This document shows positions 17,460 through 25,252 of a stretch of DNA of 64,000 nt, in pieces. This DNA comes from [Pasteurella] aerogenes. GTDB taxonomy: Bacteria > Pseudomonadota > Gammaproteobacteria > Enterobacterales > Pasteurellaceae. A model generated the notes under the pieces. That model saw only the letters and a program-made list of their open reading frames with translations. It had not been told where the DNA came from and did not search any database. The position numbers and the translations under genes were made by a program. Each line of letters opens with the position of its first letter. Within the stretch, counting starts at the first letter, position 1. The stretch spans positions 2,193,473 through 2,257,472 of the forward strand of contig LR134362.1 of the NCBI GenBank assembly GCA_900637275.1, in the 5' to 3' direction.

Positions 17460-17492
17460 GCTCCAAAGCCTTATAAAATCAGGCTCTGGAGC
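17460..17492. terminator. Hairpin at the leader/array boundary, likely pre-crRNA terminator
   Basis: GCTCCAAAGCCT (17460-17471) pairs with AGGCTCTGGAGC (17481-17492) with one mismatch and a 9-base loop. On the minus strand, the direction of crRNA transcription, it comes right after the last repeat and is followed by ATTTTATTTATAT. It may end pre-crRNA and stop antisense transcription into cas2. A role in guiding spacer integration is an alternative. Confidence 0.6.
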
Positions 17493-17498
17493 ATAGGT

Positions 17499-19699
17499 AT
17501 TGTAGCACTGCGAAATGAGAAAGGGAGCTACAAATCTTGCATAAATCCCCCTAAAATTTATATTATTGTAGCACTGCGAAATGAGAAAGGGAGCTACAAA
17601 CTCTTTCAGTTGTATATGAGAATGGGTACGATTGTAGCACTGCGAAATGAGAAAGGGAGCTACAAAGGTAACCCACCACCCGAACCAGCGGATGCGATTG
17701 TAGCACTGCGAAATGAGAAAGGGAGCTACAACTTTCAGGATCGCTTTCCCCTTTACGACTAAATTGTAGCACTGCGAAATGAGAAAGGGAGCTACAACGT
17801 TTCACTTTGGCATTTTTTTTGCCACGTATTGTAGCACTGCGAAATGAGAAAGGGAGCTACAACGGAAATTGGACTATGCTCACCTAAAACCTCATTGTAG
17901 CACTGCGAAATGAGAAAGGGAGCTACAACGTTAAATAACCGCCTTGATAATAATAAACAATTGTAGCACTGCGAAATGAGAAAGGGAGCTACAACACTTT
18001 AGCACGTTGAATTATGGCGTTTCCAATTGTAGCACTGCGAAATGAGAAAGGGAGCTACAACAACAGGCAATACCTTTACTGTCTTATCTGAATTGTAGCA
18101 CTGCGAAATGAGAAAGGGAGCTACAACTGCTGGCTTTCTTCCAGCCAGTCCGCTAAGATTGTAGCACTGCGAAATGAGAAAGGGAGCTACAACAAGGTCT
18201 TTTATTCCTCGCCCTCCCGACATATTGTAGCACTGCGAAATGAGAAAGGGAGCTACAACGCCAGTCAGATAGATAACATTCGCGAATGGATTGTAGCACT
18301 GCGAAATGAGAAAGGGAGCTACAACGGTCGTATAACTCCAAACTATAATGTGGCGATTGTAGCACTGCGAAATGAGAAAGGGAGCTACAACACCCGTCAA
18401 GATAGGCGAATTGATACAAGTATTGTAGCACTGCGAAATGAGAAAGGGAGCTACAACTTCGTCCCTTTTTTAGATATAACTAAGCCCATTGTAGCACTGC
18501 GAAATGAGAAAGGGAGCTACAACCCCTCTAAGCCGGTTAACCCGGCGCTTTTAATTGTAGCACTGCGAAATGAGAAAGGGAGCTACAACTTAACAATCTC
18601 TTTCCATTGCGATAACTGCATTGTAGCACTGCGAAATGAGAAAGGGAGCTACAACGCAAAGGCTCGTAGCCTTGCTATGTCCGAGATTGTAGCACTGCGA
18701 AATGAGAAAGGGAGCTACAACACAACATTCTTTATAGAGCAAGAAAGAAATATTGTAGCACTGCGAAATGAGAAAGGGAGCTACAACTTTTGTGTCTCAC
18801 TTAATAATGCCGGATCAATTGTAGCACTGCGAAATGAGAAAGGGAGCTACAACTCGTTATTCAGACCAGTTAAAAAAAGCAAAATTGTAGCACTGCGAAA
18901 TGAGAAAGGGAGCTACAACTTAAAACCGTGTCTATTTGTCCCCCATAGCATTGTAGCACTGCGAAATGAGAAAGGGAGCTACAACCTCAATTGTTTTACT
19001 ACACAAATAGGAACCATTGTAGCACTGCGAAATGAGAAAGGGAGCTACAACATAATGAGCCATAAATTCATGTTGACATTAATTGTAGCACTGCGAAATG
19101 AGAAAGGGAGCTACAACGTGACAACTGCGCATCAAAACCAGCAACCCATTGTAGCACTGCGAAATGAGAAAGGGAGCTACAACTGGAGATGTGTTCTGTT
19201 GGTGGCGCCTATGATTGTAGCACTGCGAAATGAGAAAGGGAGCTACAACCTTTTGATACCGGCTTATTATCAACATATCATTGTAGCACTGCGAAATGAG
19301 AAAGGGAGCTACAACGATTTTAGCTCATCTTGGTACTTGTGATCAATTGTAGCACTGCGAAATGAGAAAGGGAGCTACAACCGATTTTATTCAACATCGA
19401 CCAACCGGCGGATTGTAGCACTGCGAAATGAGAAAGGGAGCTACAACAAGCTATTGAGGCGCAAGAACATGTTATCCATTGTAGCACTGCGAAATGAGAA
19501 AGGGAGCTACAACGGTCACCAATGTCGCGTGATACTTAGACGGATTGTAGCACTGCGAAATGAGAAAGGGAGCTACAACCAAACCCGCATTGACGGAACC
19601 GTTACTACGATTGTAGCACTGCGAAATGAGAAAGGGAGCTACAACCAAGGTAATCACGCCCTCATTCGCTTCGGCATTGTAGCACTGCGAAATGAGAAA
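17499..19699 (-). CRISPR. Type II-C CRISPR array, 33 full repeats plus one truncated, 33 spacers
   Basis: The 36-base repeat reads, on the + strand, ATTGTAGCACTGCGAAAT followed by GAGAAAGGGAGCTACAAC. Spacers are 30 bases, except the fifth (17799-17827), which is 29. The period is therefore 66. Complementarity with the tracrRNA shows that crRNAs are read from the minus strand, toward cas2. In that sense each repeat ends TGCTACAAT, an extended -10 promoter, as described in Neisseria, so each spacer can have its own start. The three cas-side repeats end in A instead of C. The far-end repeat is truncated. I found no spacer matching elsewhere in this window by eye. Confidence 0.98.
19676..19699 (-). 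repeat. Truncated terminal CRISPR repeat
   Basis: Only the first 24 bases (+ strand sense) of the 36-base repeat remain. After GAGAAA the sequence becomes CGGGAAAATTT instead of GGGAGCTACAAC. The retained part is the crRNA-sense 3' two-thirds, including the TGCTACAAT promoter element, so the last spacer (19646-19675) can still be transcribed. The break marks the junction with phage DNA. Confidence 0.9.
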
Positions 19700-20300
19700 C
19701 GGGAAAATTTATCGCTATGATGATCCGTTTTGGTCAACCTTTTATCGCCCGAATTTAGACTTATACCCGGAAAAATTAGCTCATCAATTTGCGAAGGTGG
19801 AAATGTCGGGGGAGGAGTTTAAATTAGAATATAAACGCTTTGAAAATGCTTATTTTCTTGAAAAAGAAAAACTGGGATTTACGAAGATGGAAAAAATCAA
19901 AGATAAAGAAGAAATTATTTTAATTCAAAATATTGCATCTATGAATTTCCATTTTGCAGCAGGGCGCTTATCTAATAAAGATGTATCGTTATTAGAAATG
20001 GATACAGCAACAGTTTGGTTCTCTGATCAATCACTTATCAAACAGCTTAATAGTCGGTTAGGTGATCCTAAATTTAATATTGATAGTTACACATGGGTTC
20101 CGGAAGCAATATTTTCTGCCGATAAAATCTATCGGGGAGATGATGGGCGATTAATTGTAGTTAAAAATATGGATGGAAGATTATTTGAGGTTATATTTAA
20201 ATATCTTCCAAATAAAAAGGAAAGTTTTGTAATTTCTGCTCGATGGACAAGTGAAAAGAAATTGCGTTCAGAAGCTAAAAAATACGAGGTTGTGCGGTAG
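19692..20300 (+). CDS. Mu-like phage head-morphogenesis protein fragment, probable PBECR-type nuclease domain
   Basis: A 202-residue open frame whose ATG lies inside the truncated CRISPR repeat; it has no convincing ribosome-binding site, so it is probably the 3' part of a larger phage gene. Residues ~104-195 (FSDQSLIKQL, then GDPKFNIDSYTWVPE, IYRGDDGRLIVVKN, FEVIFKYLP, SFVISARW) read like the compact nuclease-like PBECR domains at the C-terminus of Mu gpF/MuF-type minor head proteins. The following gpG fragment supports a Mu-like origin. The domain call is from pattern memory, not from a search. Confidence 0.55.
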   Translation: MRNGKIYRYDDPFWSTFYRPNLDLYPEKLAHQFAKVEMSGEEFKLEYKRFENAYFLEKEKLGFTKMEKIKDKEEIILIQNIASMNFHFAAGRLSNKDVSLLEMDTATVWFSDQSLIKQLNSRLGDPKFNIDSYTWVPEAIFSADKIYRGDDGRLIVVKNMDGRLFEVIFKYLPNKKESFVISARWTSEKKLRSEAKKYEVVR

Positions 20301-20408
20301 GTCTTCCGCGTCCTAAAGGAAAGGACACCTACATTCAGAGTCCCCGTTCTATTTCAACCGTTCGCCCCGTGGAAGGAAGTTTCACCACTTTCATATCACA
20401 ACCTCGTA
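20283..20408 (+). ncRNA. C4-antisense-RNA-like structured element
   Basis: A nested hairpin is visible: outer GTAGGT (20297-20302) / ACCTAC and inner GTCCT / AGGAC. Two further complementary pairs span the element. The 12-base TACGAGGTTGTG (20283-20294) pairs with CACAACCTCGTA (20397-20408). CTTCCGCG in the hairpin bulge can pair with CGTGGAAG (about 20369-20376, one G-U). A hairpin RNA with two segments complementary to a nearby downstream stretch is the plan of the phage P1/P4 C4 antisense RNAs. Many phage regions wrongly called Icd-like proteins contain such RNA. Assignment is by architecture only. Confidence 0.4.
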
Positions 20409-20462
20409 CTTGAAATATACGCCCTTTTATTTTTTTATCAACCATAGGGAGTAATTTAAAAT

Positions 20463-20750
20463 ATGAATAATCCCATTGAAATTAAAATCAATAACGCCGA
20501 TCTAATTTCCCAACTATTAGCCGAGTTGGCGCAAGGTACCAGAGATTTATCGCCGCTGATGCGTAAACTTGCTGGCACCATGGAAAAGGCGGTATTGCAA
20601 AACTTTGAAAGTGGCGGTCGTCCGGCATGGAAGGCGTTAGAATATCGCAAAGGAAAACCGCTTATCGATACGGGAACTCTTCTTTATAAAGTTACTTTTA
20701 GTATAGCGTTTTGCTTTTGGGATATTTTTAACTTATTGCATCCTAAATAA
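20463..20750 (+). pseudogene. Truncated Mu gpG-like virion morphogenesis protein
   Basis: Residues 1-75 fit the Mu gpG/phage virion morphogenesis family (helical start, MRKLAGTMEKAVLQNFESGG, RPAWKAL, then LIDTGTLL). The family normally continues another ~80 residues after the D-T/S-G motif. Here the last ~20 residues (from YKVTFSIAF) are unrelated hydrophobic sequence, so the gene is broken at about 20690. The residues between WKAL and LIDTG are also fewer than usual. GGGAG about 12 bases upstream may be its ribosome-binding site. Remnant, probably non-functional. Confidence 0.7.
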
Positions 20751-20976
20751 ATTTGCTAGGTTTTATATTTTGGTAAAATTATATTAAATAATTTAAGTAT
20801 GTTTTCAGATAATAATTCTTCTAAAATAAATTGAGTTATCGCAAACTAACATTATTTTCAAGAGGCTATTATCAATAAAAATAAATTGCTAAAACTTATT
20901 ATCACCTCTTGCACTCCCTTAAATTTGCGCTATGATCAGCTGCTCATTTATCCTAATTATTTTCTCGGAACTTACT

Positions 20977-21435
20977 ATGAATAAAATAAAATTTGTGTTG
21001 TTGGCATCAACCGTGGCGCTGTTGTTTGCCTGTACCAATCAATCCACCAAACCTATAAAAGGCTATTTAAAAGAAGACATTAGCCAATCTGAGCTAGCGA
21101 ATGTTGCTGATTACAAACGCTATTATTATACTTGTCGCAATTTTGAAACTGGTTCAAGTGCTTATTTAACCAGCTATTTTCCACTGTCGCGAGAAAGTCG
21201 GATGAAAGACAATTTCGGATTTTATTTCCAATTAGATGGTGGCAAAGTACAACCCTTTGATCACATTGAAAATAAACCACTTAATGCGCGCGGTTCTCGC
21301 TTTGAGGTGAGTTATCGCTCATACAATCCAATTCAAGGAGAATATGTGGATTTGATCGCACGCGAACAAAGTTCTATGTATTACAAAAACCATCAAGGAA
21401 CGCGTACACCTTGGTTGGACTGTCGGGAAAGTTAA
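20977..21435 (+). CDS. Small lipoprotein of unknown function
   Basis: A 152-residue protein with a lipoprotein signal (KIKFVLLASTVALLFAC); Cys19 is the lipidation site. ATG 20977 is chosen because the signal peptide starts there. The mature part contains two more cysteines (in YYYTCRNFE and near the C-terminal WLDCRES), which may form a disulfide, and a mix of aromatic and charged residues suggesting a small beta-rich domain. I do not recognise the family; resemblance to MliC-type lysozyme inhibitors is only superficial. It stands alone between the prophage remnant and uppP. Confidence 0.7.
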   Translation: MNKIKFVLLASTVALLFACTNQSTKPIKGYLKEDISQSELANVADYKRYYYTCRNFETGSSAYLTSYFPLSRESRMKDNFGFYFQLDGGKVQPFDHIENKPLNARGSRFEVSYRSYNPIQGEYVDLIAREQSSMYYKNHQGTRTPWLDCRES

Positions 21436-21563
21436 TCGGTCGGAGGCGCGAAATTTAACGGATTTATGGTGAATAACTTGTCAAATTCGGATAAAATGGC
21501 GCCCGTGTTCATCGTACTTGATACAAAAGTGCGGTGATTTTTTTCATTGTTTTGAGGAACACT

Positions 21564-22367
21564 ATGTCTGAATTACTAATTGCGGCAATCTTAGGGATTG
21601 TGGAAGGATTGACTGAATTCTTACCGGTTTCATCGACGGGTCATATGATTATCGTTGGTCATCTATTGGGTTTTGAAGGGGAAAAAGCGGCAACCTTTGA
21701 AGTGATTATCCAGTTGGGTTCGATCCTTGCGGTTGTCGTGATGTTTTGGCGTAAATTATTTGGTTTAATCGGCATCCATTTTGGGCAAAAACCGGATTAT
21801 TCTCAACCGCACTTAAAGCTGGCGCATATTTTGTTGGGGATGATTCCTGCTGTGGTACTCGGGCTGATTTTTCATAAAAATATCAAATCCTTATTTAGCC
21901 CTGAAATGGTGATGTATTCGTTAGTTGTCGGCGGGATTTTATTAATTATTGCTGAAAAAATGCGCCCGACAGTGACCGCGCATAGCATTGATCAGATGAC
22001 ATATAAACAAGCCTTTAGCATCGGTTTATTTCAATGTTTAGCCTTGTGGCCGGGCTTTTCCCGCTCCGGCGCAACGATTTCTGGCGGGTTACTAATGGGC
22101 GTCGGACGCCAAGCGGCAGCAGAATATTCCTTTATGTTAGCAGTACCAATGATGTTGGGCGCGACTGTATTGGATTTGTATAAAAGTTTAGGTTTTTTAA
22201 CGCTGGCTGATTTGCCTATGTTTGCGGTAGGATTTGTTACTGCATTTATCGTGGCATTAATTGCAATTAAAACTTTCTTAAATCTTATCAAACGGATTTC
22301 GTTTATTCCGTTTGCGATTTACCGTTTTATCGTCGCGATTGCAGTTTATTTTGTGTTTATTCACTAA
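21564..22367 (+). CDS. uppP: Undecaprenyl-diphosphatase
   Basis: A 267-residue membrane protein of the BacA/UppP family that recycles the lipid carrier undecaprenyl pyrophosphate for cell-wall synthesis. Two signature motifs are present: GIVEGLTEFLPVSSTGH near residue 10 and GFSRSGATISGG near 168. Several hydrophobic helices fill the remainder. GAGGA precedes ATG 21564; the longer frame from 21534 runs through an uptake sequence and is rejected. Two terminators follow. Confidence 0.93.
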   Translation: MSELLIAAILGIVEGLTEFLPVSSTGHMIIVGHLLGFEGEKAATFEVIIQLGSILAVVVMFWRKLFGLIGIHFGQKPDYSQPHLKLAHILLGMIPAVVLGLIFHKNIKSLFSPEMVMYSLVVGGILLIIAEKMRPTVTAHSIDQMTYKQAFSIGLFQCLALWPGFSRSGATISGGLLMGVGRQAAAEYSFMLAVPMMLGATVLDLYKSLGFLTLADLPMFAVGFVTAFIVALIAIKTFLNLIKRISFIPFAIYRFIVAIAVYFVFIH

Positions 22368-22385
22368 GTTGAATGCAATCAACAA

Positions 22386-22415
22386 AAAAGTGCGGTTAAA
22401 AATGACCGCACTTTT
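22386..22415. terminator. Inverted uptake-sequence terminator after uppP
   Basis: AAAAGTGCGGT and ACCGCACTTTT form a stem with an 8-base loop and T-run. It is the common Pasteurellaceae use of paired uptake sequences as a terminator, and can work on both strands. Confidence 0.8.
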
Positions 22416-22437
22416 GCTCATGTTAACAAAGAGAAAT

Positions 22438-22477
22438 AAAAAACCTTAAAATTTCCGTGGTTTTAAGGTTTTTTTAT
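22438..22477 (+). terminator. Second terminator after uppP
   Basis: AAAAACCTTAAAA pairs with TTTTAAGGTTTTT and the T-run continues. It lies 22 bases beyond the first terminator. Confidence 0.65.
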
Positions 22478-22650
22478 ATGTTGATAATGGCGCCAAATTA
22501 TACGGAGTGAAACGCACGGTTAAAATAAACTAAGCCTTTTTCATCTTATATAAGCGGTAATTTCACATTTATCCGCCGTGCCATCAGTAATAATATTAAC
22601 CGCGGTAACTTAATTTTGCTAAATATACCTATTGGAGATGGCAACGCATT

Positions 22651-23394
22651 TTACTGTGACAAATGTGCTTTTTTAACCTGATAAATTTCCCTTTTTTCTC
22701 GATCAATTTCTGCCTGAATGGAAAAAGCACGCATTAAATTTTCTGGTGTTAATACGTATTCCGTTGCGCCATGAGCGATGATTTTTCCTTTTTCTAATAG
22801 GATAATTTCATCACAAAAACGGTAAGCAAGGGAAAGGTGATGGATAGCGACAATACAGGTTTGTTGTGGCGTGAGGGATTTGAGCTGTTCCATGATGTCA
22901 ATTTGATAGTAAGGATCAAGTGGCGCGATAGGTTCATCTGCTAGTAACAGCGGCGTGTTTTTGATACAACAACGTGCCAATTGTACGCGGGCTTTTTCAC
23001 CACCAGATAGTTGTCGAAAAGGCTTTTTTAGTAAATGGATAATTGAAAACTGCGCAGAAATTGACCGCACTTTTTGTTGTTCTTCTACTGTTTTTAATGG
23101 ATAGGGTAAGCCTAAAGCAATCACATCATAAACGGATAAATCCCAGTAAATTGGCGTATTTTGTGCCAAATAAGCTAATTGTTCACTGCGCTGTTTGGCG
23201 CTCATTTGAGATAATAGTTGATCCGCTAGCCAGATTTTTCCCTCGTTCAGTGGCAAAATGCCGGCGATACTTTTCAGTAAAGTTGATTTTCCCGCTCCGT
23301 TAGCCCCCATAATACCGATTAATTTTCCTTGCTGGATTTGGCAATTAAGATGAGACAAACCGTAGGCGAGGGTTACGTTTTCCAATTTAATCAT
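22651..23394 (-). CDS. ABC transporter ATP-binding protein, BtuD/FecE type
   Basis: A 247-residue ATPase for an iron-complex/cobalamin-class importer. Walker A MGANGAGKSTLL is near residue 29, the Q-loop in YLAQNTP near 75, the signature LSGGEKARVQLAR near 128, and Walker B LLLADEPIAPLD near 150. The following His (AIHH) is near 184. Its start overlaps the permease gene by 8 bases, a coupled arrangement, and it is the last gene of the minus-strand uptake operon that starts with the TonB-dependent receptor. Substrate is inferred from context only. Confidence 0.85.
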   Translation of the reverse strand: MIKLENVTLAYGLSHLNCQIQQGKLIGIMGANGAGKSTLLKSIAGILPLNEGKIWLADQLLSQMSAKQRSEQLAYLAQNTPIYWDLSVYDVIALGLPYPLKTVEEQQKVRSISAQFSIIHLLKKPFRQLSGGEKARVQLARCCIKNTPLLLADEPIAPLDPYYQIDIMEQLKSLTPQQTCIVAIHHLSLAYRFCDEIILLEKGKIIAHGATEYVLTPENLMRAFSIQAEIDREKREIYQVKKAHLSQ

Positions 23395-24364
23395 TTGCCA
23401 TTCTCCGTTGCTGCGTGAGTAAAATCCAAATTAAAAATGGCGCGCCGATAATGGAGGTGAGTGTGCCGATATAAATATGGGAAAAAAAGGGCAGATACAA
23501 AATGCATAGATCTGCGATCAATAGCAGCAGTGCGCCAATCAGGGCGCTGGTTAAATACAGTTGTGATGGGCGTTTTTTCAAGATAATGCGCGCTAAGTGC
23601 GGGGCGATTAAACCGATAAAGCCGATGGTGCCGGTTTGCGGAATAGTCGCGCCAACCAATAAGGCGATGCCGAAAGTGGTGATAAAAAAACTGCGTTTGA
23701 GATCCATTCCCATGGTGGAGGCAGTCTCTTCGCCAAAGGTTAATACATCAAGATAGCGACGTTGTTGATAAAGGCAAAATAAACCAACTAAAGCAATGAG
23801 GAATGAAATGAATAGGGCGTCTAATTTTGCCCAGGCGAGCGAGCCTTGCAACCAGCGATAAAGCTCCGCTAGCGCCCAAGGACTTTCGGCGTTAGAGAGT
23901 AATAAGGCAATCGCCGAACCCAACAGCATATTGATTGCAATACCGCTTAAAATCATCATAGTGGCACCTCGATTGCTCGCTATCCAGTAAACCAGCAAAA
24001 AGCTAAATAACGCGCCTAAGACGCCAGCAATTAAGAGTAAAGAAAACGGTACAGAAAAATAATACAGCATAAATACACTGGCGGTTGTCGCGCCATTCGC
24101 GCTACCGAGCAAGCCCGGGCTTGCCAGCGGATTTTGGAAAATACCTTGCATGGCATTGCCGGCTATCGCTAAACTGGCGCCGGTGAATACTGCCAATAAA
24201 ATGCGTGGTAGTCGAATATCCCATAATACTAGCGGACGCATATCGGTTAGCACGCCCTCGGCATTTTTTAAGGCGGAAAATTGATGCAGATCGTACCAAC
24301 TGGCGAGTCCCATGAGTACAAGCAGAAGGACTAAAAGTGCGGTGTTAAATGGCGTTATTTTCAT
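23387..24364 (-). CDS. ABC transporter permease, BtuC/FecCD family
   Basis: A 325-residue inner-membrane permease with about ten hydrophobic helices. The FecCD family landmarks are present: LWDIRLPRILLAVFTGASLAIAG near 48-70, QGIFQNPLASPGLLG near 73-88 and GTIGFIGLIAPHLAR near 246-261. It forms the channel of a siderophore, haem or corrinoid importer with the adjacent ATPase and binding protein. 45 bases separate it from the binding-protein gene. Confidence 0.86.
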   Translation of the reverse strand: MKITPFNTALLVLLLVLMGLASWYDLHQFSALKNAEGVLTDMRPLVLWDIRLPRILLAVFTGASLAIAGNAMQGIFQNPLASPGLLGSANGATTASVFMLYYFSVPFSLLLIAGVLGALFSFLLVYWIASNRGATMMILSGIAINMLLGSAIALLLSNAESPWALAELYRWLQGSLAWAKLDALFISFLIALVGLFCLYQQRRYLDVLTFGEETASTMGMDLKRSFFITTFGIALLVGATIPQTGTIGFIGLIAPHLARIILKKRPSQLYLTSALIGALLLLIADLCILYLPFFSHIYIGTLTSIIGAPFLIWILLTQQRRMAND

Positions 24365-24409
24365 TTGATATTTCTAGTTTTTATTATCTAAAAGCTGCCC
24401 CATAGTTTA

Positions 24410-25210
24410 CTACTTCTCTTTATTGAGTTGCTGATAAATCTTTTCAGCACCTTGCCAAATACCATGATCAAAACAATAAGTATATTTTAACGGAATAGTT
24501 GCAGTTTTTTGATTTTTAAATAAATTTTTTAGCAGAGGATGATGAGCTAATTCCGCTTGTTGGCTATAGCCTTGTTTATCGGTTAAGAAAATTAACCAAT
24601 TAGGTTGGCTTAATAAGACTTTTTCTAAGGAAAAATTTTGCGCAGTCAGGGGCGTTTTTAATGGCGTTAAGCCTAAAAGTTGCAAGAGAGTTTGATAATT
24701 CGGCAAATCACTTTCTACAACACCAGTATCCGCTAAAATTAAGGTGTCGGTTACTACTTGATTTAATTTAAGATTTTTCGATTTCAACTGCGCAACAAGT
24801 TGCTCTGCTTTGTCACGGTTATCGGAGATTTGCCCCAGTTGCAAAATCAGATCAAACAGTTGCTCTGCAGTTTGGGGGCTATCGTTAATCGGCAGTATTT
24901 TTACCTTAAGCTGCGTTAACGCCGTCACCAATTGTGGATAAAAGTGATCGTTAATGAGAATAGTTTTGTCCAAATAAGGCAATAATTGGCTTAATTGCGG
25001 TTCAAGCGTCGGTTTATCTTGATTAATTTTATCCAACATCATCAAGGGATTTGTTGAGTAAGGCGACATGGCGGCAATTTGCTCTGGGCGTGCGATTTCC
25101 ATCAACAAGCGATCGCTACACAGGGTTAGCGAAACAAATTGTTCTGCGCTCGCCTCAACCGTTGTAGAAAAAAGCCAAAGTGCGGTCAAAAAAGAGAAAG
25201 TTTTTTTCAT
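24410..25210 (-). CDS. Periplasmic substrate-binding protein of the BtuF/FhuD class
   Basis: About 266 residues with a Sec signal peptide (MKKTFSFLTALWLFSTTVEASA) and a helical-backbone metal-receptor type mature domain. ATG 25210 is chosen because the signal peptide begins there; the longer frame from 25240 adds residues upstream of it. The mature start FVSLTLCSDRLLMEIARPEQIAAMSPY is typical of class III binding proteins for cobalamin, haem or siderophores. It lies between the receptor and permease genes of the same operon. Confidence 0.82.
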   Translation of the reverse strand: MKKTFSFLTALWLFSTTVEASAEQFVSLTLCSDRLLMEIARPEQIAAMSPYSTNPLMMLDKINQDKPTLEPQLSQLLPYLDKTILINDHFYPQLVTALTQLKVKILPINDSPQTAEQLFDLILQLGQISDNRDKAEQLVAQLKSKNLKLNQVVTDTLILADTGVVESDLPNYQTLLQLLGLTPLKTPLTAQNFSLEKVLLSQPNWLIFLTDKQGYSQQAELAHHPLLKNLFKNQKTATIPLKYTYCFDHGIWQGAEKIYQQLNKEK

Positions 25211-25252
25211 CTTAAAATTAAACGGTGAGGAAATGCTCACCGTTTTGCAAGG

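Larger units (their letters stand above)
19700..20750 (+). mobile_element. Mu-like prophage remnant fused to the CRISPR array
   Basis: It contains the 3' part of a minor head protein gene, a C4-like RNA element and the 5' part of a gpG (virion morphogenesis) gene, in the order found in Mu-like phages. No transposase, integrase or phage ends are seen, and both coding pieces are cut. The left boundary falls inside a CRISPR repeat, the right one inside gpG near 20690. Confidence 0.65.

Noticed and set aside
17233..17498. csn2 or cas4 after cas2
   Set aside because: Only about 265 AT-rich bases lie between cas2 and the array; no gene fits. This supports subtype II-C.
17535..19675. Self-targeting spacers against this window, in particular the prophage remnant
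   Set aside because: By-eye comparison found no match; a proper search was not possible.
17563..19720. Several long open frames on both strands across the CRISPR array, with repeating peptide units
   Set aside because: The 66-base period is a multiple of three and the repeat has no stop in these frames, so they are artefacts of the array.
20335..20394. 19-codon minus-strand frame (starts MKVVKLPSTG) with GAGG upstream
   Set aside because: Very short and lies inside the structured C4-like element; the GAGG is part of the inverted repeat.
20297..20414. Open + frame reading VGLPRPKGKD, resembling what databases call Icd-like proteins
   Set aside because: No start codon in place, and it coincides with the RNA element, so it is probably not coding.
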